Notes: a model not told the origin generated them from the sequence alone. A stretch of DNA of 64,000 nt from Marinococcus sp. PL1-022 (GCF_033845285.1 NZ_JAWXCX010000001.1:2743495-2807494), one strand, 5' to 3'. Counted from the first letter of the stretch, positions 51,686-62,104 are shown. Numbers and translations: made by a program.

Positions 51686-51888
51686 GCAATCATCCTCTAT
51701 AGTCATTATCCGGCTTATTCAGCCAGCCTGTATGGACCGGTATGAAAAAGCTTTAGGCCGGGCCCGAATTCAGGCAGGGAATGCCTTTTTATACTATTTG
51801 TGTCCTACTAATCGTTAAAAGTGTTTTCTTTTTTCAGCATAGATGTTTTTCCACTTATTAGCAAGAGAATTTGGCTGAATTTTCATAC

Positions 51889-51920
51889 AAAAAAAGCTTC
51901 TGCAGAAACCCTGCAGAAGC
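51889..51920 (-). terminator. Terminator of tal
   Basis: Minus-strand stem GCTTCTGCAG / CTGCAGAAGC, 5-base loop, then TTTTTTTG. Confidence 0.92.
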
Positions 51921-51935
51921 CTTTGCTGTTTTATT

Positions 51936-52580
51936 TTACTGCTTACGGTTTTCCCAGTCGCTCAGGAATTTTTCAATGCCCTGATCTGTCAGTGGATGCT
52001 TCAGAAGGCCAGGAACAACCTTAAACGGAATGGTCGCGATATGGGCACCGCGGGCCGCTGCTTCTGCCACGTGGGTGGAATGGCGCACGGATGCTGCAAT
52101 AATATTCGTTTCAATGCCGTGAACGTTAAAGATCTCAGAAATTTCACTGATCAGGTCCAGACCGTTATGACCGATATCGTCCAGACGTCCGAGGAATGGG
52201 GATACGTATGTCGCGCCTGCTCTTGCCGCAATTAACGCCTGTACGGAAGAAAAGACGAGCGTAACATTCGTTTGAATGTTTTCTTCTGTAAAGACCTTTA
52301 CGGCTTTCATGCCTTCAAGTGTCATTGGAACTTTAACCGTAATATTCGGAGCGATTTTTGCGAGCTCCCGGCCTTCTGTGATCATGCCTTCCGCTTCCGT
52401 CGAGATAACCTCGGCACTGACGGAGCCGTCAACGATAGCAGTAATCTCTTTTAAGCGTTCATGAAAGTCAACGCCTTCTTTGGCGACGAGACTCGGATTC
52501 GTGGTGACGCCGGCGAGAATCCCGAGGTCATTTGCCTCTCTGATTTCATCGATATTCGCTGTATCTACAAAAAACTTCAT
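51936..52580 (-). CDS. tal: Transaldolase / fructose-6-phosphate aldolase-like (TalC family)
   Basis: 214-residue short transaldolase. [13 protein letters not shown] and [13 protein letters not shown] open the barrel. The Schiff-base lysine is in [12 protein letters not shown], and [16 protein letters not shown] follows. ATG comes after AGGAGGGAACATGT. B. subtilis has ywjH here. It acts in the non-oxidative pentose phosphate pathway beside fbaA. Confidence 0.93.
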   Translation of the reverse strand: MKFFVDTANIDEIREANDLGILAGVTTNPSLVAKEGVDFHERLKEITAIVDGSVSAEVISTEAEGMITEGRELAKIAPNITVKVPMTLEGMKAVKVFTEENIQTNVTLVFSSVQALIAARAGATYVSPFLGRLDDIGHNGLDLISEISEIFNVHGIETNIIAASVRHSTHVAEAAARGAHIATIPFKVVPGLLKHPLTDQGIEKFLSDWENRKQ

Positions 52581-52722
52581 ACATGTTCCCTCCTGTTATT
52601 TAGTACTCTTTATCCAGCTCAAGCAAACGTTTGCAAATCATTTTACTATGAAAAGAAGAAGGTAAGGCGGAGAAACAGGCGGCCCGTTGCCGGGCCCCTT
52701 TTCTTCGCTTTATGCCCTTTAA

Positions 52723-53586
52723 TTACGCCTGGTTGGAAGAACCAAATTCCTGCATTTTGAACTTCACTGTTTCTTTGACAGCATCGCGTGCCGGGCCGAG
52801 GTATTTACGAGGATCATACTGGTTCGGCTGCTCTGCCAGTACTTCGCGTACCTTCGCCGCAGAGGACATCTGGCTTTCCGTATTTACGTTCACTTTGGCG
52901 TGACCGTAACGGATCGCTTTTTTCACGTCTTCTGTCGGAATGCCTGTACCACCGTGCAGAACGAATGGAACGTCCACAAGCTGCTGTATCTCTTCCATGC
53001 GGGTAAAGCTGAGGTTTGGCTCGCCTTTGTACGGGCCGTGTACAGAACCAAGCGCTGCTGCGAAGCAGTCAACACCAGTCTGCTCTACAAGCTCTTTACA
53101 CTCTGCAGGAATAGCATAAGCTTCTTCCGCTTCAGAAACGACCAGGTCGTCTTCCTGTCCGCCTACACGGCCAAGCTCGGCTTCTACAGATACGCCGATC
53201 GCATGTGCGGCATCTACAACGCGCTTAGTCATTTCGATGTTGTATTCAAGCGGGTGGTGGGACCCGTCGATCATTACAGAAGTAAATCCAGCTTTCATTG
53301 CCTTCATGCAGTTTTCAAAGCTCGAGCCGTGGTCGAGGTGAATAGCTACAGGTACTGTTACGTTGTATTCTTTCATCAACGCTTTTACCAGGGTAACGAC
53401 TGTTTCGAAGCCGCCCATGTAGCGGGCCGCGCCTTCAGAAACACCGCAGATTACTGGAGATTTTTCCTCTTCAGCCGCCTGAAGAATGGCCTGGGTGAAT
53501 TCCATGTTGTTCAGGTTGAACTGTCCTACGGCATACTGATTTTTCTGTGCTGTTTTCAGCATTTCCGTCATTGATACCAATGGCAT
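52723..53586 (-). CDS. fbaA: Fructose-bisphosphate aldolase class II
   Basis: Zinc-dependent aldolase of glycolysis and gluconeogenesis, 287 residues from ATG at 53586 behind GAGGGAGGA; the longer frame to 53682 lacks family sequence. Motifs: [14 protein letters not shown] (catalytic Asp and zinc His), [10 protein letters not shown], and [18 protein letters not shown] hairpin (GGCCCG/CGGGCC, near 52681-52696) follows the stop region but lacks a T-run on this strand. Confidence 0.95.
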   Translation of the reverse strand: MPLVSMTEMLKTAQKNQYAVGQFNLNNMEFTQAILQAAEEEKSPVICGVSEGAARYMGGFETVVTLVKALMKEYNVTVPVAIHLDHGSSFENCMKAMKAGFTSVMIDGSHHPLEYNIEMTKRVVDAAHAIGVSVEAELGRVGGQEDDLVVSEAEEAYAIPAECKELVEQTGVDCFAAALGSVHGPYKGEPNLSFTRMEEIQQLVDVPFVLHGGTGIPTEDVKKAIRYGHAKVNVNTESQMSSAAKVREVLAEQPNQYDPRKYLGPARDAVKETVKFKMQEFGSSNQA

Positions 53587-53809
53587 AAAAATATCCTCCC
53601 TCTTCGTTTCAAGCAAAATGTTTGAGCAGCTTCCATACATAGTAAACATATTTAAGCACACGAAAGTATCTGCAGCTTTCACTCAGGCTGCATTGAATAG
53701 TGGGTATTAAAGCGAAATAACGATGTGATCAGGGCGTCTTCACTGTCAGATACTTCCGCTTGAAAACAAACCGACTATGCTATGTAGATCTTACTCAAAT
53801 TCTTTTTTC

Positions 53810-53837
53810 ATTATAGCATATCGAGTCCAGTTGTCAC
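53810..53837 (-). promoter_or_regulatory. Probable fbaA promoter
   Basis: Minus strand: GTGACA (53837-53832), 16 bases, TATAAT (53815-53810), with TGC before the -10 (extended -10). The -35 overlaps the spo0F stop. It leaves a leader of about 220 bases before fbaA. Confidence 0.6.
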
Positions 53838-54202
53838 CCTTCTCGTGAAACTTTGCCAATGACGCTCTTTAAGTTTTCAATGTCAAACGGCTTGGTGATA
53901 TAGTAGGCAGCTCCGTTTTGTCTGGCCGCCTCCACCTGTTCCTTTTCGCCAAAGGCAGTCATTATAATCATGCAGGCACCTTCAAGGCGGGAGATGCTTT
54001 GAAGCTCTTTAAGCAAGGTGAGCCCGTCGATCCCCGGGAGTCTCATATCGATGATAAAAATTTCCGGCGTCCATTCATCCACCATATGTAAAGCAAGCTC
54101 GCCGTTATGTGCTTCCTTGACGGTGTACCCCTCTTCTTCGAGCACCTCTTTTAAGAGAAGCCGGATTCCCATCTGATCATCTACGATTAACACCCGTTGC
54201 AT
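53834..54202 (-). CDS. spo0F: Response regulator Spo0F
   Basis: Single-domain receiver of 122 residues, the phosphorelay intermediate between sensor kinases and Spo0B. The acid pocket is D8/D9 (LIVDDQMG), the phosphoacceptor D52 in IIDMRLPG, with T82 and K104 (ITKPFD). DQMGIRLLLKEV resembles the Spo0F helix 1 that contacts Spo0B. Position before fbaA is as in B. subtilis. No Spo0A box (TGTCGAA) or clear sigma-H promoter was seen upstream. Its retention while other sporulation genes are missing suggests another role or decay of the pathway. Confidence 0.85.
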   Translation of the reverse strand: MQRVLIVDDQMGIRLLLKEVLEEEGYTVKEAHNGELALHMVDEWTPEIFIIDMRLPGIDGLTLLKELQSISRLEGACMIIMTAFGEKEQVEAARQNGAAYYITKPFDIENLKSVIGKVSREG

Positions 54203-54315
54203 TGCATGAATTCCTCCTTCTCTACTTTATTCTCTCTGCAGTATATATTACTATGAGATTTATGACCATGATGTTTCAGCCAGGCATCAATTTTAAAGCA
54301 GAAAAGAGGATTTTC

Positions 54316-54837
54316 ATGAAAATTTTTTCTACCCAGCTCCAGGGTAAATTTCAAAGCATCATGGACCAGGAGGAAGAATTTGAAGATGCGGCACGTCTGG
54401 GCGTACAGGCTGTAAGGGGGCTCGGCAGGCTCTGGGTAGCGGGATCGCCGTCCGCCCATTCCATTGCTCTCGCGCTGGCCAGCCACCCGGATGCCCCGGC
54501 AGGAACGACAGCCATTATCCCCTCTCCCGAGACCGAGGCCCTGTCTGAGGTCGACCGTTTGTTTTTAATCATTCATCCCGACGAGCAGGAGGAGATGCTT
54601 TCGTTTATCCAGACATGCGAAAACAGCGAAACACCTTTGATTATTTTCACGCAGGATGATGCCCGTATCAACGAGCTGCTCGGGCCGTTAAACTGCCATA
54701 TTTCAGCACCGTCGGCCGATCCCGTCATTCCGGACGAAACGGGAGAGCGCTACGGGTATCCATTTGACCTGTCTGCTTTCTTCGCCGGCCAGCTTTTATA
54801 TTTATATATCAAAGAATTATCCGATGAACTCGAATAA
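54316..54837 (+). CDS. ywjG: DUF2529-family protein (YwjG)
   Basis: 173 residues from ATG at 54316 behind AAAGAGGA; the longer frame from 54202 overlaps the spo0F start. It has a SIS-like look: FEDAARLGVQAVRGLGRLWVAGSPSAHSIALALASH, and ERYGYPFDLSAFFAGQLLYLYI at the end. Divergent from spo0F and convergent with pyrG, as ywjG is in B. subtilis. Function unknown. Confidence 0.8.
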   Translation: MKIFSTQLQGKFQSIMDQEEEFEDAARLGVQAVRGLGRLWVAGSPSAHSIALALASHPDAPAGTTAIIPSPETEALSEVDRLFLIIHPDEQEEMLSFIQTCENSETPLIIFTQDDARINELLGPLNCHISAPSADPVIPDETGERYGYPFDLSAFFAGQLLYLYIKELSDELE

Positions 54838-54859
54838 AGCAGAGTTATTCTGCATAAAG

Positions 54860-54894
54860 AAGCCTGGATGGTCTATGCCATCCAGGCTTACTTT
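54860..54894. terminator. Bidirectional terminator between ywjG and pyrG
   Basis: Perfect 12-bp stem AAGCCTGGATGG / CCATCCAGGCTT with a 6-base loop. Plus tail ACTTTT, minus tail CTTTATGCAG. Confidence 0.82.
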
Positions 54895-54897
54895 TAT

Positions 54898-56517
<1,620 letters not shown>

Positions 56518-56587
56518 TTATATAAATGTTCTTTAAAATAGTTCTTTCAGGGCCCGCGCCGCTCAACAGACCCCCGCGCTTTTCTTT

Positions 56588-56707
56588 GTCCAGCTTCGAA
56601 GCCTAACCGCTCGGGGTTACTTTCCCAGCCGACTCCGGGCAGCAGGCTGCCCTGCACGTCTGGGAAGTACCTGTCGCGGTTGAGCAAGGCTTCTGCGCTT
56701 TTCTTTT
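56588..56707. repeat. Palindromic repeat unit 2a (in the pyrG leader)
   Basis: Starts GTCCAGCTT and ends GCGCTTTTCTTTT. Inner arms CTCGGGGTTACTTTCCCAG and CTGGGAAGTACCTGTCG pair; the outer AAGCC/GGCTT stem is separated on the 3' side by a GAGCA bulge. The core is nearly that of unit 1a, but the stem flanks differ and still pair. Confidence 0.78.
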
Positions 56708-56833
56708 TGTCCAGCTACGGGTGTTACCAGCTTAATCCATTCGTGATTTCAGCTCGTTTGTGACTTCGTCTCAAGCCGACTGAAACCGACGAGCCGTTTA
56801 AGCTGGTGCCCAAACACCCTCCGCTTTTCTTTG
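56708..56833. repeat. Palindromic repeat unit 2b (in the pyrG leader)
   Basis: Joined head-to-tail to unit 2a. Starts TGTCCAGCTACGGGTGTT and ends AACACCCTCCGCTTTTCTTTG. Outer stem GGGTGTT / AACACCC and inner stem AGCTTAA / TTTAAGCT. Its end lies about 5 bases from the attenuator region. Confidence 0.72.
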
Positions 56834-56837
56834 TTCA

Positions 56838-56890
56838 TAAAAAAAACAAAAGTGGCGCCCTGCCACCATATGGAGGGGGCACACTTTTGT
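56838..56890 (-). terminator. pyrG attenuator hairpin
   Basis: Minus-strand arms ACAAAAGTGTGCCC and GGGCGCCACTTTTGT followed by TTTTTTTT. The 5' side contains the C/U-rich stretch GCCCCCTCC that G-extended transcripts could pair with, as in the B. subtilis pyrG mechanism. It lies about 50-100 bases after the predicted start, downstream of rpoE, so it also blocks rpoE readthrough. Confidence 0.75.
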
Positions 56891-56947
56891 TTGTCGTTCA
56901 TGCTTATATAGGTATCATTTTCACCTTTACGTCACAGCCCAAAAATG

Positions 56948-56976
56948 ATTGTACCTATACGAGTTTCGAAAGTCAA
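56948..56976 (-). promoter_or_regulatory. pyrG promoter with GGGCU start
   Basis: Minus strand: TTGACT (56976-56971), 17 bases, TACAAT (56953-56948), then 7 bases to GGGCTGTG. Transcription from 56940 would begin GGGCU, the initial sequence needed for reiterative G addition at pyrG in B. subtilis. Confidence 0.82.
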
Positions 56977-56994
56977 GATATCGCCACAATAAAA

Positions 56995-57558
56995 TTACCG
57001 GCTCTCTTCTTCACTTTCCTCTGTATTGTCGCTTCCACTGTCTTCTTCGTCTTCATCTTCGTCTTCGTCGAAGCCTGGACCGGAATTGCCTGGCTCAAAG
57101 CCTTCGAGATCATTATCATCAAACGTGTCTTCACCGGCATCGTCTTTTTTAGAGATCGCGTCCAGATCGTCGGAAATGTCCACCAGGTCATCATCATACG
57201 TTTCTTCTTCCGGATCGATTTCATCGGCAAGCTCATCAGACCCCTGTACGGTATGACTCAGTTCTTCATCTGACTGATCGAGAGGATACCATCCGCGAAG
57301 ACCCCAGTGGTTTTCGCCCAGGTGCACAAACCGTCCATCCAGGTTCATGGAGGTAAACAGCTTGATCATCCGGCTTTTTCTTTCTTCTTCCGTGTATCCT
57401 TTTAATTCTGTCAGACGGTCCATAACTCTCGTATAGCCTGATGCTCCGCCCTCTTCTTCGAGTATCATATACGCCAGTTCCATCGAAGACATTTCCCGTA
57501 CTTTTTCTTCGCTCAACTCGTTTATTTTCACAGCCTCATCGCTCCTTTTCACGAACAT
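56995..57558 (-). CDS. rpoE: RNA polymerase delta subunit
   Basis: 187 residues: a folded N-terminal domain to about residue 95 (VREMSSMELAYMILEEEGG to FVHLGENHWGLRGWYPLD), then a long disordered tail of mostly Asp and Glu. Delta raises transcriptional specificity and RNA polymerase recycling. Position upstream of pyrG is conserved in Bacilli. The tail accounts for the low-complexity DNA between 57.0 and 57.25 kb. Confidence 0.95.
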   Translation of the reverse strand: MFVKRSDEAVKINELSEEKVREMSSMELAYMILEEEGGASGYTRVMDRLTELKGYTEEERKSRMIKLFTSMNLDGRFVHLGENHWGLRGWYPLDQSDEELSHTVQGSDELADEIDPEEETYDDDLVDISDDLDAISKKDDAGEDTFDDNDLEGFEPGNSGPGFDEDEDEDEEDSGSDNTEESEEESR

Positions 57559-57692
57559 GCCCTTATGCTGATTCTTTTATATTAATCGCTTCATCGCTAC
57601 GAAAATTCATACCTAAAATTATAAACATATTTCGAAGGAAAATTCCATAATTATTATTTAATTCTTCCTGATAGAATTTACTGCCTGTGTGT

Positions 57693-59144
57693 TTAATGGT
57701 TTTCCAGAGGTGCCCATTCGTTCTGCTGCCGGTTCGTGAGAAGGGAGACGAACACAAACGCAGCAAGTGAAAACAGAACGGGCATAGCCACTTCGTGCAT
57801 CCCGAGCCATCCCGGAAGCCAGATGGAAATAATCATGTATGAGGCGATACCGGTGACCATTGCTGCAAGCGCTCCCCATCCGTTTGCCTTTTTCCAGTAC
57901 AGTCCCAGAACGATGGGCCAGATGAACGCTGCCTCCAGTCCTCCAAAGGCAAACAAATTCAGCCAGATTAAAAACTCCGGCGGACTCCACGAAATAGCTA
58001 CAACGATAATGCCGACGGCTGCCGTAACAATCAGGCTCAGCAGGCGTATTCTGTTTTCCGAAGCGTCCGGCTTGATATAGTTAATGTATACATCTTTTAC
58101 TACTGAGGAGCTGATCATCAGCAGCAGGGAATCCACGGTGCTCATGATGGCTGCCATCGGCGCTGCCAGGACGACACCGGCCAGCCATCCGGGAAGAACA
58201 GTCATGGTAAGCTCCGGCATAACGGTATCGGCCACTTCAATGCCCGGGACCACGACACGGCCCATAACCCCGGCCATATGCATTCCAAACATCATAAAAG
58301 CAACCACTGCCGTTCCGATCAGAAGCGCACGGTGCATAGCAGCCGAGCTTTTATACGACATTGCCCGTACCGCCACCTGAGGCAGCCCAACCACTCCCAC
58401 ACCGACTAAAATCCAGAATGACGATACATAGAGCGCGGTTAAATCCCCATCCGCGCCGAACGGTGTAACGAGGTTCGGGTTCTCCTGATACAGGGAGGTC
58501 ATAATATTGTTCATGCCGCCCCCCGCTATCAGCGTAGCGGTAAAAATAATCAATGTTCCAACTACCATAATAATGCCCTGCACTGCGTCTGTAACCGCTA
58601 CTGCCCGGAAGCCCCCGATGATCACATAAAACAGGACTGCCGCTGCAAACAGGAACAGGGATGCCTGATAGCTCATGCCTGTGACCGATTCGATGAGCCT
58701 CGCGCCACCTACCCACTGGGCGGCCATGGCAGAAAATAAGAAGATGACAATGCTGAATGCCCCTAAAATAACAACAAGTCCGTTATTATAGCGGGAGCGG
58801 AGAAAATCCACGAGCGTTACAGCCCGGTACCGGCGGGCCATAACGGCAAACCGCTTGCCAAGAATCATCAGTGTAAAATAGCCGGTAACCACCTGGGCCA
58901 TGGACAAAAGCACCCAGCCAAGCCCCCGGTCGTAGGCAATGCCGGGGCCTCCGACAAAGCTGCTCGCGCTTCCGTACGTCGCAACCATTGTCATGGCTAG
59001 CACCAGCCCGCCAAGTTCACGGCTGCCCAGATAATAATCATGAAGAAAAGAAGCGGCTCCCGTCCTTTTTTTAGCGGACCAGATACCGATTGCAAACGTA
59101 AGAAGTAAAAAAAAGATTAATGGCACAATCACTTCTATATTCAT
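57693..59144 (-). CDS. panF: Sodium/pantothenate symporter
   Basis: SSS-family symporter of 483 residues with about 13 membrane segments. GSRELGGLVLAMTMVATYGSASSFVGGPGIAY is the PanF N-terminal signature; GGFRAVAVTDAVQGIIM and APMAAIMSTVDSLLLMISS are family motifs. It follows the YhdT gene with a 1-base overlap (TAATG), a pairing known from E. coli yhdT-panF. Imports pantothenate for CoA using the sodium gradient, which suits a halophile. Confidence 0.88.
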   Translation of the reverse strand: MNIEVIVPLIFFLLLTFAIGIWSAKKRTGAASFLHDYYLGSRELGGLVLAMTMVATYGSASSFVGGPGIAYDRGLGWVLLSMAQVVTGYFTLMILGKRFAVMARRYRAVTLVDFLRSRYNNGLVVILGAFSIVIFLFSAMAAQWVGGARLIESVTGMSYQASLFLFAAAVLFYVIIGGFRAVAVTDAVQGIIMVVGTLIIFTATLIAGGGMNNIMTSLYQENPNLVTPFGADGDLTALYVSSFWILVGVGVVGLPQVAVRAMSYKSSAAMHRALLIGTAVVAFMMFGMHMAGVMGRVVVPGIEVADTVMPELTMTVLPGWLAGVVLAAPMAAIMSTVDSLLLMISSSVVKDVYINYIKPDASENRIRLLSLIVTAAVGIIVVAISWSPPEFLIWLNLFAFGGLEAAFIWPIVLGLYWKKANGWGALAAMVTGIASYMIISIWLPGWLGMHEVAMPVLFSLAAFVFVSLLTNRQQNEWAPLENH

Positions 59145-59416
59145 TATTCTTCCTCCTGATCAAGAGGAATATCACGGAGGACAAACTTCACGACAAACCA
59201 CAAAGTGACGAGTAAAAGCACCGGCCCGAGCACGCAGCTGTAAAACAGCCAGTCGGGCATACCAAGTATGTACTGATAATCCTGGGGGTCTCTGCCTCCA
59301 AGACCATAAGCAAAACCAAACCACCAGATAAAATGGCCCACAGCAATAGCAACACCAAGAAGCGCTTCCTTCGCTGTGAGCTGCTGCAGCTTTCTCTCTT
59401 TTTCTTCCAGGCTCAT
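59144..59416 (-). CDS. yhdT: YhdT/DUF997-family membrane protein
   Basis: 90 residues from ATG at 59416, six bases after GGAGG; the longer frame lacks a site. Two membrane segments (EALLGVAIAVGHFIWWFGFAYG and LFYSCVLGPVLLLVTLWFVV). YhdT proteins occur next to panF and may be a small partner of the symporter. It overlaps panF by one base. Confidence 0.82.
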   Translation of the reverse strand: MSLEEKERKLQQLTAKEALLGVAIAVGHFIWWFGFAYGLGGRDPQDYQYILGMPDWLFYSCVLGPVLLLVTLWFVVKFVLRDIPLDQEEE

Positions 59417-59607
59417 GACCATCCTCCATTTTTTCGTTCCTTCAAAAACTTCAATTAGTTTAGCTGATTTACCGGTCTGCTGCAACCTTATTGACAAATC
59501 GTTCCTGTTTCACGAAAATGTACGTATTGTGTCTGTAATTCCAAGCGACGTTTAATCATTATAAAAAAGGGTATTATATTTTAATAAAGTTAAAGGTGTT
59601 GATGTAT

Positions 59608-59799
59608 ATGGCTGGCGAAAAGCAATTTGACCAATTCGAACCTGGAGAAGTCGTTCATTACGAAGGCTATGAAATGAAAGTTATTTCTGAATTTGAACGC
59701 ACGGTTATTGTAGAATTCAGTGATTATCCAATTGTGGGAAAAGAAGAAGAATTTCCTTACCATCGCATCGTCCTATTAAAAAATGAAGTAACCCATTAA
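59608..59799 (+). CDS. Small acidic protein, possibly DUF2187-like
   Basis: 63 residues from ATG at 59608 behind AAAGGTG; ATG 59602 and GTG 59596 are in frame. The sequence (QFEPGEVVHYEGYEMKVISE, VIVEFSDYPIVG, YHRIVLLKNE) suggests a small beta barrel, like the KOW-type DUF2187/YkvS proteins. It is monocistronic with a strong terminator. Function unknown. Confidence 0.62.
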   Translation: MAGEKQFDQFEPGEVVHYEGYEMKVISEFERTVIVEFSDYPIVGKEEEFPYHRIVLLKNEVTH

Positions 59800-59862
59800 A
59801 ATAATCATCTATCAAGTGCAAAGCTGCTTCCTCACACAAGAGGAGCAGCTTCAGAATTTGGC

Positions 59863-59902
59863 CAAAGGCCTCCGAAATCTCTTTTCGGAGGCCTTTGTTT
59901 AT
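59863..59902 (+). terminator. Terminator of the small acidic protein gene
   Basis: 15-bp stem CAAAGGCCTCCGAAA / TTTCGGAGGCCTTTG with TTT after it. A second hairpin (AAGCTGCT...AGCAGCTT, 59821-59851) lies just before. Confidence 0.8.
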
Positions 59903-60067
59903 GAGGTAAAAATAAAAAAGTGCTCCAGAGGGCTGGTGCCTCCACCATCAGAGTTAGTCTTGCTTTTTGACTTTCACTTATTCATTTTCCGGCTGTATTG
60001 GTTCTGCCGGTCTCTCGTTCCCTCGTTCATTCATCCAACGAAGCGTTTGCGTTATTTCTTTAATTTA

Positions 60068-61270
60068 TCATTTGGTCAATTTCAGCCTTTTTGCCAAAGG
60101 CGTCAATGTATAGCCATGGATGACTACCGTAATAAACACAAGTGCCAGCGTCATCGGAAGTATACGCTCCGCCTCCGTAAATCCTGCTTCCACCAATATT
60201 GTCTGGAAATACCCGCTAACAGTTAAAGCCACAACACCGCGCGGGGCAATCCAGCCAATAAAGGTTTTTTCTCTCAGAGTCACTTCAGTGTTCGCTAAGC
60301 CTATCCAAACGGACAATGGCCGCACAATAAGCATCATCAAAAGTACGAACCCTATAATCCGTATATCCCATAATTCAATTAAATCCGTACGCGTAAGGGA
60401 AGCTGTCAGCAGAACAAAGACAGCACTGATAAACAACGTTGATATGTTCTCTTTAAAATGGCGTATGTTATCTAAAATAGGAACATTCAGACCCCTGTTG
60501 GCCAGAGTAACACCCATGGCTGTCACCGCCAGCAGTCCACTCTCTTCCATGATCAAATCCGATACCGCAAAGATAAAAATAACCAAAGCGAACATCATAG
60601 GTGCCTGCATATCTCTGGGAATTATGTTTCGTTGAAACGCATAGCTGGTCCCGGCCCCAGTTCCGATTCCTAAAACAAGAGCTGCAACTGCTCCCAGAAA
60701 AAAGGAGCCCAGGGCAGCAGAATCTATGACGCCGCTCGCCGCAAGGCCAATTTGAAGAGCAAATAAAGCCGCCAGGGCGCCCATGGGATCGACAATAATT
60801 CCCTCCCAACGGAGCATCCTATCAGGTCTTTCTTTTAAATTGGCATTCTTTAATAACGGGGTGATAACAGTAGGACCTGTAACGATAAACAACCCCCCGA
60901 TGACAAAGGCGGTCACCCAGGACAAGCCAACCACCAAGTTGGCAATGACTGCTGTTAAAAGCCATGACATTAACGGCACTAACGTATACATCCGCCTAAC
61001 CGGTTCTTTAAAATGAAAAACTTCCCTGCGGTCCAGGCTTAGACTTCCTTCGAACAGAATAATCGCCACAGCTAAAGAAATAATTGGCTCAAGCAAATCC
61101 CCAAACAGTTGATCCGGATAAATCAGGTTTATTCCCGGGCCAATAAATAACCCCATCAGAGTCATTCCAACGATAGCAGGTATCCCCCACCTCCATGAAA
61201 GCCATTGGGCAATCATACCAATCAGCAGTACCAGTGAAATTCCTAAAGTTATCAGTTCGATGGAAGACAC
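60068..61270 (-). CDS. CPA1-family cation/proton antiporter (NhaP-like), short form
   Basis: 400 residues, about 12 membrane segments. FIVTGPTVITPLLKN and RWEGIIVDPMGALAALFAL carry the CPA1 motifs with the transport Asp; WIAPRGVVALTVSG is near the end. Many relatives have C-terminal RCK/TrkA domains and reach about 600 residues; this one stops after the membrane part (KRLKLTK, then TGA TAA). The same frame after the stops reads about 28 more charged residues. Likely extrudes Na+ or K+ in exchange for protons. A palindromic repeat lies upstream. Confidence 0.83.
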   Translation of the reverse strand: MSSIELITLGISLVLLIGMIAQWLSWRWGIPAIVGMTLMGLFIGPGINLIYPDQLFGDLLEPIISLAVAIILFEGSLSLDRREVFHFKEPVRRMYTLVPLMSWLLTAVIANLVVGLSWVTAFVIGGLFIVTGPTVITPLLKNANLKERPDRMLRWEGIIVDPMGALAALFALQIGLAASGVIDSAALGSFFLGAVAALVLGIGTGAGTSYAFQRNIIPRDMQAPMMFALVIFIFAVSDLIMEESGLLAVTAMGVTLANRGLNVPILDNIRHFKENISTLFISAVFVLLTASLTRTDLIELWDIRIIGFVLLMMLIVRPLSVWIGLANTEVTLREKTFIGWIAPRGVVALTVSGYFQTILVEAGFTEAERILPMTLALVFITVVIHGYTLTPLAKRLKLTK

Positions 61271-61275
61271 CCCCT

Positions 61276-61350
61276 CCGCTTTTCAGGCCCGCACAACGCG
61301 GGTCAGTTCGACGTTGCTACAGGACGTAGCGGTTTTAGTCGACCGCGTTT
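61276..61350. repeat. Partial repeat next to unit 3
   Basis: Begins CTCCGCTTTTC at the antiporter start, then contains GCCCGCACAACGCGGGTC and TTGCTACAGGACGTAGCGGTTTTAG-like short hairpins, ending GCGTTTCTCT where unit 3 begins. It has the family's right-end motif but no full stem. Confidence 0.5.
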
Positions 61351-61353
61351 CTC

Positions 61354-61473
61354 TGTCCAGCTCCGGAAGCCAGCGATGTCGCATCCCTTCAGATCTTTGT
61401 CAAAGTGAAAAAGCCACTTTTCCAAATCCCTTCCAGGGTCCGCATCGCTGGTCAGGCTTCCTCCGCTTTTCTT
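61354..61473. repeat. Palindromic repeat unit 3
   Basis: Starts GTCCAGCTCC and ends CTCCGCTTTTCTTTT, abutting the GNAT stop. Stems GGAAGCC / GGCTTCC and CAGCGATG / CATCGCTG with a GTCA bulge on the 3' arm. The stem sequence is unrelated to units 1 and 2, but the architecture is the same. Confidence 0.75.
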
Positions 61474-61959
61474 TTACATATCCTTCTCCATAATCAGCAT
61501 CGGGATCTGATAGCCGCCGAATTCTCCCTGCAGCTTTTCTTTTTTCTCGAAGCCCTGGGCTTCGTAGAATTTCTGTCCGCGTGTATTTTTTTCCTCTATA
61601 TACACCCGGATCTTTTTAGCGTTTGGCTCTTCTAACAGCGTTTCGTCAAATAATTGCTTTCCAATCCCCCGGCTCTGGTGTCCGGGAAGCAGGTATAAAG
61701 CTGACATTTTACAGGTTCTTTTGTCATCGATCGGGCCTAGATCGGAAAAGCCAATAACTGTTCCATCCACTTCAGCTACTTTAGAGGTGTGCTTGGATAT
61801 ACGGCGCATTAACATTTCATCATTGTAGGCCTGGCTTAAATACATTTCCTGGGCCGGAAGCGGAATAATGCCCTCATAGGCATCGTACCAGCATTCCCTT
61901 GCAACTTCCCGGATTCGGTCCAAATCTTTGTACTTCATCGGGCGGATAATAACAGCCAT
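61474..61959 (-). CDS. GNAT-family N-acetyltransferase
   Basis: 161-residue GNAT. IIRPMKYKDLDRIREVARECWYDAYEGIIP opens the fold, and ALYLLPGHQSRGIGKQLFDE is the acetyl-CoA loop. KIRVYIEEKNTRGQKFYEAQGFEKKEKL follows the usual pattern. ATG comes after AAGGAGGAAAAAG. Substrate unknown; it may be a ribosomal or small-molecule acetyltransferase. Confidence 0.85.
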   Translation of the reverse strand: MAVIIRPMKYKDLDRIREVARECWYDAYEGIIPLPAQEMYLSQAYNDEMLMRRISKHTSKVAEVDGTVIGFSDLGPIDDKRTCKMSALYLLPGHQSRGIGKQLFDETLLEEPNAKKIRVYIEEKNTRGQKFYEAQGFEKKEKLQGEFGGYQIPMLIMEKDM

Positions 61960-62071
61960 ACTTTTTCCTCCTTTTGCATCGCAGCATGTCTTCCTGTCCT
62001 TCTTCTAGGTCTACCATTATTTACCCTTCCTGTTTGCAATAAAAACCGTAGGGCCCGCTTCATTTTTCTGC

Positions 62072-62100
62072 TTGACGTTTATCATTTCCAATTGTATAAC
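62072..62100 (+). promoter_or_regulatory. Sigma-A promoter of cstA
   Basis: TTGACG (62072-62077), 17 bases, TATAAC (62095-62100). Predicted start near 62107, inside the cre site. Confidence 0.78.
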
Positions 62101-62104
62101 TAAT

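Noticed and set aside
52900-53574. Open frame of 224 codons opposite fbaA
   Set aside because: Antisense shadow; fbaA is complete and canonical in the other direction.
56838-56890. Hairpin as a simple rpoE terminator only
   Set aside because: A strong promoter lies between rpoE and the hairpin, and the GGGCU start points to pyrG attenuation, though it may serve both.
56995-57256. Low-complexity GAA/GAC-rich tract as a possible tandem repeat
   Set aside because: It encodes the acidic tail of the RNA polymerase delta subunit.
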